DNA of 64,000 bases from Streptomyces violaceoruber (lineage in GTDB: Bacteria > Actinomycetota > Actinomycetes > Streptomycetales > Streptomycetaceae), in contig NZ_CP137734.1 of the NCBI RefSeq assembly GCF_033406955.1, forward strand, positions 3,906,001-3,970,000. Reading direction: 5' to 3'. The translations under genes were made by a program, and so were the position numbers. The notes beneath the pieces were generated by a model that saw only the letters and a program-made list of their open reading frames with translations, did no database searches and was not told the origin of the DNA. Below are positions 24,275-31,865 of this stretch, in pieces (positions within the stretch are counted from its first letter, which is position 1; the number at the start of each line of letters is the position of its first letter).

Positions 24275-24700
24275 ATGCGTGCAGTGGTGCAGAGGGTGGA
24301 CGGCGCGAGCGTCGTGGTGGACGGCGAGACCGTGGGGGCGATCGACGGCGAGGGCCTGTGCGTCCTGGTCGGCGTCACCCACGACGACACCAAGGAGAAG
24401 GCGGCGCAGCTGGCCCGCAAGCTCTGGTCGGTGCGGATCCTGCACGACGAGAAGTCGTGCAGCGACCTCGACGCCCCGCTGCTGGTGATCAGCCAGTTCA
24501 CTCTTTATGGCGACGCCCGCAAGGGCCGCCGCCCCACCTGGAACGCCGCCGCCCCCGGTGACGTCGCCGAACCGCTGGTCGACGAGGTCGTCGCCCAGCT
24601 GCGCGCGCTGGGCGCGACCGTGGCGACGGGCCGCTTCGGCGCGCAGATGCGGGTGTCCCTGACGAACGACGGCCCGTTCACGGTCCTCGTGGAGGTCTGA
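24275..24700 (+). CDS. dtd: D-aminoacyl-tRNA deacylase
   Basis: A 141-residue cytosolic editing enzyme that hydrolyses D-aminoacyl-tRNA (and glycyl-tRNA-Ala) to protect translation. It is full length for DTD1, with the active-site strand SQFTLYGDARKGRRP at about 77-91 and the C-terminal GP motif in TNDGPFTVLVEV. The common form of the latter is GPV; Phe here is a mild change. ATG 24275 opens directly at the conserved MRAVVQRV N-terminus. It is convergent with ygfZ, with 26 bp between stops. Confidence 0.93.
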   Translation: MRAVVQRVDGASVVVDGETVGAIDGEGLCVLVGVTHDDTKEKAAQLARKLWSVRILHDEKSCSDLDAPLLVISQFTLYGDARKGRRPTWNAAAPGDVAEPLVDEVVAQLRALGATVATGRFGAQMRVSLTNDGPFTVLVEV

Positions 24701-24726
24701 GCCCGTGGAGGCCTGAGCCCCGCCGC

Positions 24727-25692
24727 TCAGGGCTCGACGACGGTCTCCTGTGCGGCCGCGGTCTCCTCGGCCATCAGCCGGGCGTCCACCGGTACGTTCC
24801 GCTTGACCAGGGCGAGGGCGACCGGGCCCAGCTCGTGGTGGCGCACGGACGTGGTGACGAAACCGATCTTCCGGCCGTCGGGCCCGTCGTCCGCGAGGCG
24901 GATCTCCGCCCCGTTCGGCGGCAGGTGGACCTCACTGCCGTCCAGGTGCAGGAAGACCAGCCGGCGCGGCGGCTTGCCGAGGTTCTGCACCCGGGCGACG
25001 GTCTCCTGCCCCCGGTAGCAGCCCTTCTGGAGGTGCACGGCCGTACCGATCCAGCCCAGCTCGTGCGGGATGGTGCGGTGGTCGGTCTCGAAGCCGAGGC
25101 GCGGGCGGTGCTGCTCGACCCGCAGCGCCTCGTGGGCGAGGATCCCGGCCGCGGGACCGGCCTGGGCGGCGAACGCCTCCAGCTCCTCCCGCGGCAGGAA
25201 GAGGTCACGCCCGTACGGCGTCTCGCGGACGACGGCCGAGGCGGGGGCCTGGGCGATCGACCCGGCCGGCAGGTGCACGAGGGCGGTGTCGGCGGTGCGG
25301 TCGGCGACCTCGACCCGGTAGAAGAACTTCATCGACTCCAGGTAGGCGATCAGCGCCTCCTGACTGCCGGGCTCGACGTGGGCCCAGACGGTCGTGCCGT
25401 CGTCGACGAGGTACAGGGCGTGTTCGATGTGGCCGTTCGCGGAGAGGATCAGCGCCTCGGTGGCCTGGCCGGCCGGCAGGTCGCTGACGTGCTGGGTGAG
25501 CAGCAGGTGCAGCCAGCTCAGCCGGTCGTCGCCCGTGACGGCGAGGACACCGCGGTGGGAGAGGTCGACGAAGCCGGTGCCGTCGGCGAGGGCACGCTGC
25601 TCGCGGAACAGGTCGCCGTAGTGGGCGGCGACGCCTTCGTCCACACCCTCGGCGGGTACGGCGCCGGGCAGGGACAGCAGGGGGCTCTTCAT
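24727..25692 (-). CDS. ygfZ: Folate-binding YgfZ/GcvT-like protein
   Basis: A 321-residue tetrahydrofolate-binding protein of the YgfZ (IBA57) family, which assists assembly or repair of Fe-S enzymes. The diagnostic motif KGCYRGQE lies at about residue 224, after an aminomethyltransferase-like fold. ATG 25692 has TAGGCT (25699-25704) 6 nt upstream, so this gene seems to have its own leaderless promoter even though nur ends only 20 bp upstream. A hairpin (25702-25726) overlaps that promoter and the nur stop. Confidence 0.92.
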   Translation of the reverse strand: MKSPLLSLPGAVPAEGVDEGVAAHYGDLFREQRALADGTGFVDLSHRGVLAVTGDDRLSWLHLLLTQHVSDLPAGQATEALILSANGHIEHALYLVDDGTTVWAHVEPGSQEALIAYLESMKFFYRVEVADRTADTALVHLPAGSIAQAPASAVVRETPYGRDLFLPREELEAFAAQAGPAAGILAHEALRVEQHRPRLGFETDHRTIPHELGWIGTAVHLQKGCYRGQETVARVQNLGKPPRRLVFLHLDGSEVHLPPNGAEIRLADDGPDGRKIGFVTTSVRHHELGPVALALVKRNVPVDARLMAEETAAAQETVVEP

Positions 25693-25701
25693 ACGCCCAG
25701 C

Positions 25702-25726
25702 CTACGACTCGCTTACGAGTCGGTAG
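25702..25726 (-). promoter_or_regulatory. Hairpin spanning nur stop and ygfZ promoter
   Basis: CTACGACTCG (25702-25711) pairs with CGAGTCGGTAG (25716-25726) with one bulged base and a 4-nt loop. The loop is CTTA and contains the nur stop codon. It overlaps the predicted ygfZ -10. It may be a weak terminator for nur or an operator for ygfZ. Confidence 0.55.
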
Positions 25727-26150
25727 TTGAACCCTTCAGGGAACAGCTCTCGCACCGGCCGAAGATCGCGAAGTGCTTCATGTCGGTGTCGAACCCGAAC
25801 TGCTCGCGCAGCTTGGCGGTGAAGTCGGCGGCCACCGACAGATCGGCCTCGATCACGTTGGTGCAGTCCCGGCAGACCAGGTGGATGTGGTGGTGCCGGT
25901 CGGCCAGGTGGTAGGTGGGCGCACCGTGCCCGAGGTGGGCGTGGCTGACCAGCCCCAGCTCCTCCAGCAGCTCCAGCGTGCGGTACACGGTGGAGATGTT
26001 GATCCCCGACGCCGTCTTGCGCACCTCGCCGAGGATGTCGTCCGGGGTCGCATGCTCCAGCGTGTCGACGGCTTCGAGCACCAGCTGCCGCTGGGGCGTC
26101 AGCCGGTAGCCGCGCTGCCTGAGGTCGCTCTTCCAGTCGGTGCTCACCAC
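25713..26150 (-). CDS. nur: Nickel-responsive Fur-family regulator Nur
   Basis: A 145-residue Fur-family repressor recognised as Nur, which with Ni2+ represses nickel uptake and the iron superoxide dismutase gene in S. coelicolor. The winged HTH spans about 8-80 (GINISTVYRTLELLEELGLV), the metal-binding segment is HHHIH at about 86-90, and CRDC and CESC pairs occur later. GTG 26150 is supported by TAGACT (26157-26162) 6 nt upstream. That hexamer lies in the 15-bp gap after the nitrobindin-like gene, so nur has its own leaderless promoter. I see no Nur-type box at this promoter. Confidence 0.9.
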   Translation of the reverse strand: MVSTDWKSDLRQRGYRLTPQRQLVLEAVDTLEHATPDDILGEVRKTASGINISTVYRTLELLEELGLVSHAHLGHGAPTYHLADRHHHIHLVCRDCTNVIEADLSVAADFTAKLREQFGFDTDMKHFAIFGRCESCSLKGSTTDS

Positions 26151-26165
26151 ACCACGAGTCTAGGA

Positions 26166-26741
26166 CTACTTGAAGAAAGCGATCCCGTCGTCCGGCATGT
26201 CGTCCGGCAGGGCCTTGGCCCAGCGCTCGACGTCCTCCGGCGTGACGACCTTCTTCAGGTGCGCCGACATGTACGGGCGCAGCTCGACCTCGGGGGTCTG
26301 CTTCTCGCCGACCCACATCAGGTCGCTCTTGACGTAGCCGTACAGCCGCTTGCCACCCGTGTAGGGCTGAGAGGCCGCGGTGCGGGCCACCGCGTCCGTG
26401 ACCAGGTCGATCTGGGGCTTCTGGTCGGCCAGCTCGCCGTACCAGATCTCGATGACGCCGTCGTCGCGGGTCATCGTGACCTCGACCTTGCGGTTGGCGT
26501 CGATGCGCCAGAAGCCGTGCTCCGACTCCAGCGGGCGGACCTTGTTGCCGTCGTTGTCCAGCACCCAGGTGTGGGACTGGTACTCCAGGAAGTCCCGGCC
26601 GTCGTGGGTGAAGGAGACCTCCTGGCCGAAGTTGCACTTCTCGGCACCGGGGAAGTCGTGCACACCCGCGCCCGCCCAGTTCCCGAGGAGGAAGGCGAGG
26701 GGGACGAGGTCCTTGTGCAGGTCGGACGGGATCTCGATCAT
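26166..26741 (-). CDS. Nitrobindin-like heme/FABP-fold protein
   Basis: A 191-residue beta-barrel protein of the nitrobindin (DUF1794/FABP-like) family. The GxWxGxG signature is GNWAGAG at about 20-26 and the characteristic 'LESEHGFWRI' follows at about 72. A His near residue 161 (YMSAHLKK) fits the proximal heme ligand region. Family members bind ferric heme and can isomerise peroxynitrite to nitrate. It is 15 bp upstream of nur on the same strand; read-through is possible, though nur has its own promoter signal. Confidence 0.85.
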   Translation of the reverse strand: MIEIPSDLHKDLVPLAFLLGNWAGAGVHDFPGAEKCNFGQEVSFTHDGRDFLEYQSHTWVLDNDGNKVRPLESEHGFWRIDANRKVEVTMTRDDGVIEIWYGELADQKPQIDLVTDAVARTAASQPYTGGKRLYGYVKSDLMWVGEKQTPEVELRPYMSAHLKKVVTPEDVERWAKALPDDMPDDGIAFFK

Positions 26742-26769
26742 GAGCGGACTTACTTCCTGGCGTCGGTGA

Positions 26770-26868
26770 TCAGCGCTGGCCCTGGTACAGCTTCTTCACG
26801 GTCAGACCGGCGAAGGCGAGAACGCCGACGCAGACCAGGACCAGCAGGGCTTCGAAGAAGATCTCCAC
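26770..26868 (-). CDS. 32-residue single-pass membrane peptide
   Basis: A short gene: GTG 26868 with AAGGAG about 7 nt upstream, encoding an acidic Glu near the N-terminus, a hydrophobic segment (about 4-22) and a basic tail ending KKLYQGQR. Positive-inside would put the C-terminus in the cytosol. It lies 28 bp upstream of the nitrobindin-like gene on the same strand. It resembles small conserved Streptomyces membrane peptides seen at this location, but I know no function. Confidence 0.6.
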   Translation of the reverse strand: MEIFFEALLVLVCVGVLAFAGLTVKKLYQGQR

Positions 26869-26912
26869 GGGGTGCTCCTTGAGCGGGGGGCATAAACAGG
26901 GCCGGCCCCAGC

Positions 26913-27206
26913 TTACGCGGCCCGCCCCGCCTCTTCTCGCCGGACTCCGTCCAGGAAGGCGGCCCACACGGGGGCGGCGAAGAGGAGGGCTCCGCGGGCG
27001 GGGTCCTTGCTGTCCCGGATGGGGACGAGGGAGGGGAGGCCCGCGGCGACCTCTACGCAGTTGCCGCCGTCCGGGTTGCTGTAGCTGCTCTTACGCCAGT
27101 CCGCAGCGCGGAGGAGATCGTCGGAGACCTCGACGCAGTTGCCACCGCTTGAGTTGCTGTAGCTGCTCCTGCGCCAAGACACGGTGCTCAGGTCGATGGC
27201 TCGCAT
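26913..27206 (-). CDS. Double DUF397 protein
   Basis: A 97-residue protein carrying two DUF397 units in tandem: WRRSSYSN..GGNCVEV (about 11-27) and WRKSSYSN..GGNCVEV (about 37-53). Single-unit DUF397 proteins of about 60 residues are the norm. They are encoded next to XRE/DUF5753 regulators and behave as the partner or antitoxin-like half of such pairs (Scr1/Scr2, WhiJ and BldB families). Its ATG 27206 lies 19 bp inside the end of the upstream XRE gene, so the two are translationally coupled. The repeat is visible at DNA level too, indicating internal duplication. Confidence 0.85.
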   Translation of the reverse strand: MRAIDLSTVSWRRSSYSNSSGGNCVEVSDDLLRAADWRKSSYSNPDGGNCVEVAAGLPSLVPIRDSKDPARGALLFAAPVWAAFLDGVRREEAGRAA

Positions 27207-28030
27207 GGCGCTTCCTCCAACGTCCGCAGGATGAACTCGCGCGACTCGGCCGGTGACAGCGCCAAGTCACGCGTCGAATCGTACCTGCGCTGAAGCAGCT
27301 CAACCGAGGCGTTTTCTTCGACCAGTTCGCCGCGCAAATCGTTCTCGATGTATGCCACTACGCGGCCGTTCGGCAGCCGCAGAAACATCACGTCGGTGTT
27401 GGTCAGCCCGTGCCGCCCGGCACTGAACGGCAGCACATGGAGGGTGATGTTCGCCCGCTCGGACATCTCCACCAAGTGGGTCAACTGCTCACGCCATGCA
27501 CCCATGTCACGCAGCAACGTACGCAGCACCGCCTCGGACAGAATGACGCGAAACGGCGGTGGGGTGTCGCCCTCCAACAACTGCCGGCGACCGAGACGCG
27601 CCTCCACCTGCTGCTCAAGCTCGGGGACAGTCAGCCAGCCTGCGGCAAGAGCCTCGCGCGCGTACCCGGCGGTCTGAAGGAGCCCCGGTGGAGCGCTCAC
27701 CGCGTAGTACCACAAGCTGATCGCCTCGGCCTCCAGGATCATGTACCGCCGATACTGCTCGCGGAGCTGCGTCGGATCGGCCACCGCCAACTCCCACAGC
27801 GTGAGCAGCATGCCGCCCGTGCCGTAGTACTGGTCCAGCGCCTCCACGATCTCCGGGCCGCCCAGCGTGTGGCCGTGCTCCATCTTCCCGAACTGGGACG
27901 CGTCCCAGCCCACCACCTCCGCGACGCCCCGCAGGGACACGCCCCGCCCGTTGCGCAGCAGCCGCAGCTCCTCCGCGAACCGTGCCCTCGGTTCCTGACT
28001 GCGACCCGTGATCGCCCTCCGCTGCGGCAC
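27188..28030 (-). CDS. XRE regulator with DUF5753 domain (WhiJ/Scr1-like)
   Basis: A 280-residue protein with an HTH_31/XRE domain in residues about 15-75 (GVSLRGVAEVVGWDASQFGKMEHG) and a DUF5753 domain (about 95-270, with YAREAL, 'RQLLEGDTPPPFRVILSEAVLR' and 'LHVLPFSAGRH'). Proteins of this type regulate development or act with a DUF397 partner. It starts at GTG 28030 and overlaps its double-DUF397 partner by 19 bp. A 9-bp direct repeat (28047-28064) lies just upstream and may be its operator. Confidence 0.87.
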   Translation of the reverse strand: MPQRRAITGRSQEPRARFAEELRLLRNGRGVSLRGVAEVVGWDASQFGKMEHGHTLGGPEIVEALDQYYGTGGMLLTLWELAVADPTQLREQYRRYMILEAEAISLWYYAVSAPPGLLQTAGYAREALAAGWLTVPELEQQVEARLGRRQLLEGDTPPPFRVILSEAVLRTLLRDMGAWREQLTHLVEMSERANITLHVLPFSAGRHGLTNTDVMFLRLPNGRVVAYIENDLRGELVEENASVELLQRRYDSTRDLALSPAESREFILRTLEEAPCEPST

Positions 28031-28046
28031 CGCACCCCTCCCGGCT

Positions 28047-28064
28047 GTGGAATTTGTGGAATTT
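28047..28064. repeat. 9-bp direct repeat before the XRE/DUF5753 gene
   Basis: GTGGAATTT occurs twice head to tail, 17 bp before the GTG at 28030. It is an AT-rich island within the 172-bp divergent region 28031-28202, otherwise featureless. It is a candidate operator. Confidence 0.55.
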
Positions 28065-28202
28065 GGAGCGCCCGGTGTGGCACTAGCGGCCGTTCCGGGC
28101 TTGGCGACCCCCGCCGTGGGTCATGCTCGTAACTGCCCACCACTACGCAGAGTAGGGCAACTGTCGCATTCCGTACAGACGTTGACGTAAGGGAGCGGAC
28201 CC

Positions 28203-28595
28203 GTGAGAACAGAACCGGCCACCTACGAGCCCGGCACCGTGCTCTACGACACCGCCGCCGCGAAGGTCGGTGAGTACCGGGGCCGCAGCGGGGCGCGCGT
28301 GCTGCTCCGACCGCTCGGCGGCGGCCGGGAGTGGGAGGCGGAGCCGCCCGTACTGCGCCCGGCGACCGACCGCGAGCGCCTCGGGGCGAGCCTGCGCGCC
28401 GCGAACGACCGCACCCTCGCCACGCCCCCGGCCCCTGCCGAGCTGGAGCGGCCGCCGCTGCCGGTGCCGGACTGCGAGGCCTGCGCCTGGCTGGCCGAGC
28501 GGCGGGAGACCGCGCGGGCGGCGTTCGACCACAGCGCGGTGACGGACGCGAACGTCCTGCTGCGCCAGCACCAGCGCAAGGAGCACGAGGGATGA
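28203..28595 (+). CDS. Conserved hypothetical protein
   Basis: A 130-residue soluble protein that I do not recognise as a named family. The N-terminal half (about 8-65) is compact, with 'PGTVLYDTAAAKVGEYRG' and 'GGGREWEAEPPVLRPAT', a pattern I associate with small Streptomyces proteins found beside XRE/DUF397 loci. The C-terminal half has a CxxC pair (CEACAW at about 95) and helices. GTG 28203 has GGGAG about 9 nt upstream. It is divergent from the DUF5753 regulator and overlaps the next gene by ATGA. Confidence 0.65.
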   Translation: MRTEPATYEPGTVLYDTAAAKVGEYRGRSGARVLLRPLGGGREWEAEPPVLRPATDRERLGASLRAANDRTLATPPAPAELERPPLPVPDCEACAWLAERRETARAAFDHSAVTDANVLLRQHQRKEHEG

Positions 28596-28843
28596 CGTAC
28601 GACGGCGGACTGCCCTACGAGGAGTGCCGGCGGGCCCAGCGGCTCGCGCCCCGACGGGACCGGGCGCCCCTTTCTCCCGGCTTCGCGATGCCCCCGTTCC
28701 ATCCGGACCACCCGCCGAGGCCCGCGCCGAGGCACAAGGCCCGGTCCCGGCGGCGGGCCGGGCTGGACGGTGCCACGGTCAGCGGCCTGCTCACCGTCCT
28801 GTGCGTGGCCACGCTGCTGGTGACGATCACCTTCGCGGTCTGA
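28592..28843 (+). CDS. Small tail-anchored membrane protein
   Basis: An 83-residue protein: a Pro/Arg-rich N-terminal region (about 10-55) and one C-terminal membrane segment (about 60-82). Its ATG overlaps the stop of the upstream gene (ATGA at 28592-28595), so they are translated together. The pair seems to belong to the neighbouring XRE/DUF397 locus. No function can be assigned. Confidence 0.65.
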   Translation: MTYDGGLPYEECRRAQRLAPRRDRAPLSPGFAMPPFHPDHPPRPAPRHKARSRRRAGLDGATVSGLLTVLCVATLLVTITFAV

Positions 28844-28871
28844 CACCGCCCGCGAGGGCTACGCTTCCGGC

Positions 28872-29234
28872 ATGGCGAAGAAGCTCGTGATCAAGGTGAC
28901 GGCGGGGGCCGATGCCCCGGAGCGCTGCTCGCAGGCGTTCACCGTGGCGGCGGTGGCCGTGGCCAGCGGGGTCGACGTGTCGCTGTGGCTGACCGGTGAG
29001 TCCGCGTGGTTCGCGGTGCCGGGGCGCGCGGCCGAGTTCGAGCTGCCGCACGCCGCGCCGCTGCCCGACCTGCTGGACTCGCTCCTGGCGGGCGGCCGGG
29101 TGACGCTGTGCACCCAGTGCGCGGCCCGGCGCGACCTCACCGAGAAGGACGTCATCGAGGGCGTGCGCATCGCGGGCGCGCAGGTCTTCGTGCAGGAGGC
29201 ACTGGCCGACGACACGCAGGCCCTCGTCTACTGA
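28872..29234 (+). CDS. DsrE family sulfur-carrier-like protein
   Basis: A 120-residue DsrE/DsrF-like protein with the Rossmann-like alpha/beta core. The two Cys in TLCTQCAARR (about 76-85) sit where DsrE-family proteins carry their persulfide-forming Cys. Probable roles are sulfur relay or redox; no partner DsrF/H genes are present. ATG 28872 has TACGCT (28860-28865) 6 nt upstream, predicting a leaderless transcript. Confidence 0.82.
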   Translation: MAKKLVIKVTAGADAPERCSQAFTVAAVAVASGVDVSLWLTGESAWFAVPGRAAEFELPHAAPLPDLLDSLLAGGRVTLCTQCAARRDLTEKDVIEGVRIAGAQVFVQEALADDTQALVY

Positions 29235-29253
29235 GCGGTCCGCGCCACCCCGA

Positions 29254-30147
29254 TCACCCGAGGAGCCTGCTCTGTAGGGCGACCGTCTGCTGGAAGGGCA
29301 CGGCGGCCGCTCCTCCCTTGCGGGTCTGCAGGACGACGGCCAGCACGTCCCCGGCGCCGAGGTACGCCTGCCTCACCTGCTCGGCGCCGTACGGCTCGGG
29401 CTCGACGTAGACCGAGTAGTACAGGTCGTCGCTCACGGCCTCCGTCGGGAACTTCTCGTCGGGAAAGCTCAGGTCCGTCCCGCGCACGGCGTAGGCGGGC
29501 TCGCTGTACGACGCGAGGTGGCTGTTGCGCAGTTCGTCCACCACGGCCGCGGTGTCGAAGTGCAGCAGGTAGACGCGCGTGTGAGTGCCGTCGGACGTGG
29601 TCCAGCCGTGAGCGGCGATGTGGCGCAGTCCGTAGTCGACGAACAGCTGGCGGAGCTCCTCCTGTTCGGAGGTGTCCCCGTACTCCTTGAGGAACTCGTC
29701 CGTCGCCAGCCAGCCGTCCTTGCCTCGCAGGCGCTTGTCCGGCTCGGCGCCCTCGGGCGCGGGCAGCACGAGCTTCCGCAGGTCCGCGTAGTGGGTGCCG
29801 GCCGGATTGGTCCGTGCGAACGGGCGGGGGCTGCCGGTCGGCAGCGGCGGGGCCGTCAGCTCGGGGTACGTCCAGCGCCCGTCCGTCCGGGTCGCCAAGC
29901 CCGGTACGTCTGTCCGGTCCATGCCCGTGACGCCGTACGCCGTGGCCGACCCGACGGCGGCGAAGACGGCGACGGCCGCGGTCCAGCGCAGCACGCCGCG
30001 AAGGATGCGACGGTCCTTCCGTACCGGGGGAGGCACCGCAGCGGCAGCGGGCTCGGCGACCGGCGGGGCGATGTCGGGCTCCACGGACGGCTGCGCGGGC
30101 TGCTCGGCCTGCTCGGCCTGCTCGGTCTGCTCGGTCTGCTCGGTCAC
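29254..30147 (-). CDS. Single-pass membrane protein, third gene of a three-gene operon
   Basis: A 297-residue protein. The N-terminus is a Glu/Gln/Thr repeat (EQ units encoded by 9-bp tandem repeats at about 30102-30144), then a Pro-rich stretch, a basic stop and one membrane span at about 50-70. The C-terminal domain of about 220 residues should be outside. No known family is recognised. The outer domain shares a pattern with the first gene of the operon: DLRxLxL..PxGA...DGW, then SEQ and a strand T-R-V. Start GTG 30147 overlaps the stop of the upstream gene (GTGA). Confidence 0.65.
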   Translation of the reverse strand: MTEQTEQTEQAEQAEQPAQPSVEPDIAPPVAEPAAAAVPPPVRKDRRILRGVLRWTAAVAVFAAVGSATAYGVTGMDRTDVPGLATRTDGRWTYPELTAPPLPTGSPRPFARTNPAGTHYADLRKLVLPAPEGAEPDKRLRGKDGWLATDEFLKEYGDTSEQEELRQLFVDYGLRHIAAHGWTTSDGTHTRVYLLHFDTAAVVDELRNSHLASYSEPAYAVRGTDLSFPDEKFPTEAVSDDLYYSVYVEPEPYGAEQVRQAYLGAGDVLAVVLQTRKGGAAAVPFQQTVALQSRLLG

Positions 30148-30899
30148 ACCGCCACCCCGGTCTCGCCGAGGCGGTCGAGCTGCTCGGTCAGCAGCGCGGC
30201 GACACCCTCGGCACCGAACGGCCGCACGCCTTCGGCGGTGGCGGAGACGAGGACGTCTCCCTGGGAGGCGGTACAGAACATGACGTCGAGTTCCTCATCC
30301 GATTCGCCCGGAAGGCGGTAGCAGCGGGCGTTCTTGTGGCCCTTGATGCTCGGTCCCGCCTCGAAGACGTCCAGGGATTCGAAGGCTTCGTTCCGGTCGC
30401 TCGCACCGGAACGGGCCGCGCGCCGGTCCATCCGGGTCAGCACGATGCTGAGCGTGGCCGCACCGGTCTGCTCACCGCTGTGGAGGCCGCCCGTGGTGGC
30501 GTAGCTGCGCATCGCCACGCCCGTGATGTGCAGGCGGTCGATCTCCTTCTCCAGCTCCTTGCGCTGCGAGCGGGGCAGGTCGCTCAGCGACTCCTTGGTC
30601 AGAGCAGCCGCATGAGCACCGGTCAGCGCGGCGTCCGCCCCGAACTCTCCGAGGTCGGGGCCCCGCGTCCACCCGTCGGACCGGTACGGCACCAGGGCTC
30701 CGGACAGTCCGGTCGCCGGTGCCTCCTTCTCGTCGTCCGTCGGAGCACCGGGCGGTGTCCAGACGGGTGCGCCGGAGGCCCGATCGGCATCCTTGACCGT
30801 GTCGACGGTGTAGCCGACCGCTCCCACGACGACGGCCAGCAACAGACCGCCCGCTGCGGCGGCGGTCGCCCGCCCGCGCCGCGTCCTCTGCCCGCTCAC
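30144..30899 (-). CDS. Single-pass membrane protein, second gene of a three-gene operon
   Basis: A 251-residue protein with a short basic N-terminus, a membrane span at about 13-31 and an extracytoplasmic domain of about 210 residues. That domain contains two Cys (CYRLPG and MFCTAS) that could form a disulfide outside the cell. Lys/Glu helices occupy about 100-120. No family is recognised. It overlaps both neighbours by 4 bp (GTGA), so the three products are probably made in similar amounts and may form one complex. Confidence 0.65.
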   Translation of the reverse strand: MSGQRTRRGRATAAAAGGLLLAVVVGAVGYTVDTVKDADRASGAPVWTPPGAPTDDEKEAPATGLSGALVPYRSDGWTRGPDLGEFGADAALTGAHAAALTKESLSDLPRSQRKELEKEIDRLHITGVAMRSYATTGGLHSGEQTGAATLSIVLTRMDRRAARSGASDRNEAFESLDVFEAGPSIKGHKNARCYRLPGESDEELDVMFCTASQGDVLVSATAEGVRPFGAEGVAALLTEQLDRLGETGVAV

Positions 30900-31753
30900 A
30901 ACCGCTCCATCTGCCGCCGGGCCAGGTCCATGATCTGGTCCTTGCCGATCCGCTCCGTGTCGGCCATCCAGATCTCCATCTCGATGTCGCCCCGCCAGGC
31001 ATGTGCCTCGGCGGAGTACAGCGGCGGAGACCCGTCCACGGACTCCGGACGGTTGTGCACGAACACCTCGCCGTCACCGGTGCCGGGAATGGGCCACCTG
31101 TCGGTGTCGTCCTCCCGTCCCCATCCGGCCCAATGCCGCCCGGTGTCGCTGCCCTCCAGCGCGGACAGGACTTCTTCCTGGTGGAACTGGATGAGCCGGA
31201 TCTCGACGGTGCGGGTGGCGCCGGTCTTCCAGCGGGTGACGGCCGCCCGGCGGAAGTCGTCATGGACGTATTCCGAGAACTGCTCGCTCGGGCTCCCGAA
31301 GGCTCCGACGTAGGTCGCGAGGTCCATCCAGCCGTCGACGCCGTCCAGCCACTCGATCTCCCGCGCCCCGCGCGGCTTCTTCAACAGCAGCTCGCGCAGG
31401 TCGCCGTCGGTACGCACCCGGCGGTCCTGGTCGGCGGGCAGCGGCTTCGGCGCCGCGCCCTCGCCGCGCGTGAGCGCGGCCTGCGACAGTGGCGGCAGCT
31501 TCGTCGGCTCCCGGCCCGCCTGCACGAGAACCCCGGTACACGTGCCGGCGACCAGCCCCAGCACGGCGGCGGCGGCGATGAGCAGGGTCGTGCGCCCGCG
31601 CCGCCGGCTTCCTCCGGCCGCTGCGTCGGGTGCGGCCTCGTCGACGGGTGCGGCCTCGTCGACGGGCGGCGGCTCGGGGGCCGCCGCCGTCTGCGGCGCG
31701 TCCGGTGGCGTCGGCGCGGCCGGTGCCGCGGGTCTCGCCGGTTCCTCTTCCAT
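30896..31753 (-). CDS. Single-pass membrane protein, first gene of a three-gene operon
   Basis: A 285-residue protein: an acidic and Pro/Ala-rich cytosolic N-terminus with repeated VDEAAP, a membrane span at about 57-77, and an extracytoplasmic domain of about 200 residues ending in a helix. The domain shares the DLRxLLL..PxGA...VDGW pattern and later SEQ with the third gene of the operon. ATG 31753 follows GGGGGGAC. No family or enzyme motif is recognised. Confidence 0.65.
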   Translation of the reverse strand: MEEEPARPAAPAAPTPPDAPQTAAAPEPPPVDEAAPVDEAAPDAAAGGSRRRGRTTLLIAAAAVLGLVAGTCTGVLVQAGREPTKLPPLSQAALTRGEGAAPKPLPADQDRRVRTDGDLRELLLKKPRGAREIEWLDGVDGWMDLATYVGAFGSPSEQFSEYVHDDFRRAAVTRWKTGATRTVEIRLIQFHQEEVLSALEGSDTGRHWAGWGREDDTDRWPIPGTGDGEVFVHNRPESVDGSPPLYSAEAHAWRGDIEMEIWMADTERIGKDQIMDLARRQMERL

Positions 31754-31865
31754 GACGTCCCCCCACAGAACGTGAAGCGCGCGTTCCGTGTGCGCGCACA
31801 CAGGAGACCCACAGCCGGGGTTCGGGGTTGCGGCGCCGTTGATCACGATTCGGCCGCGGCGGCGC

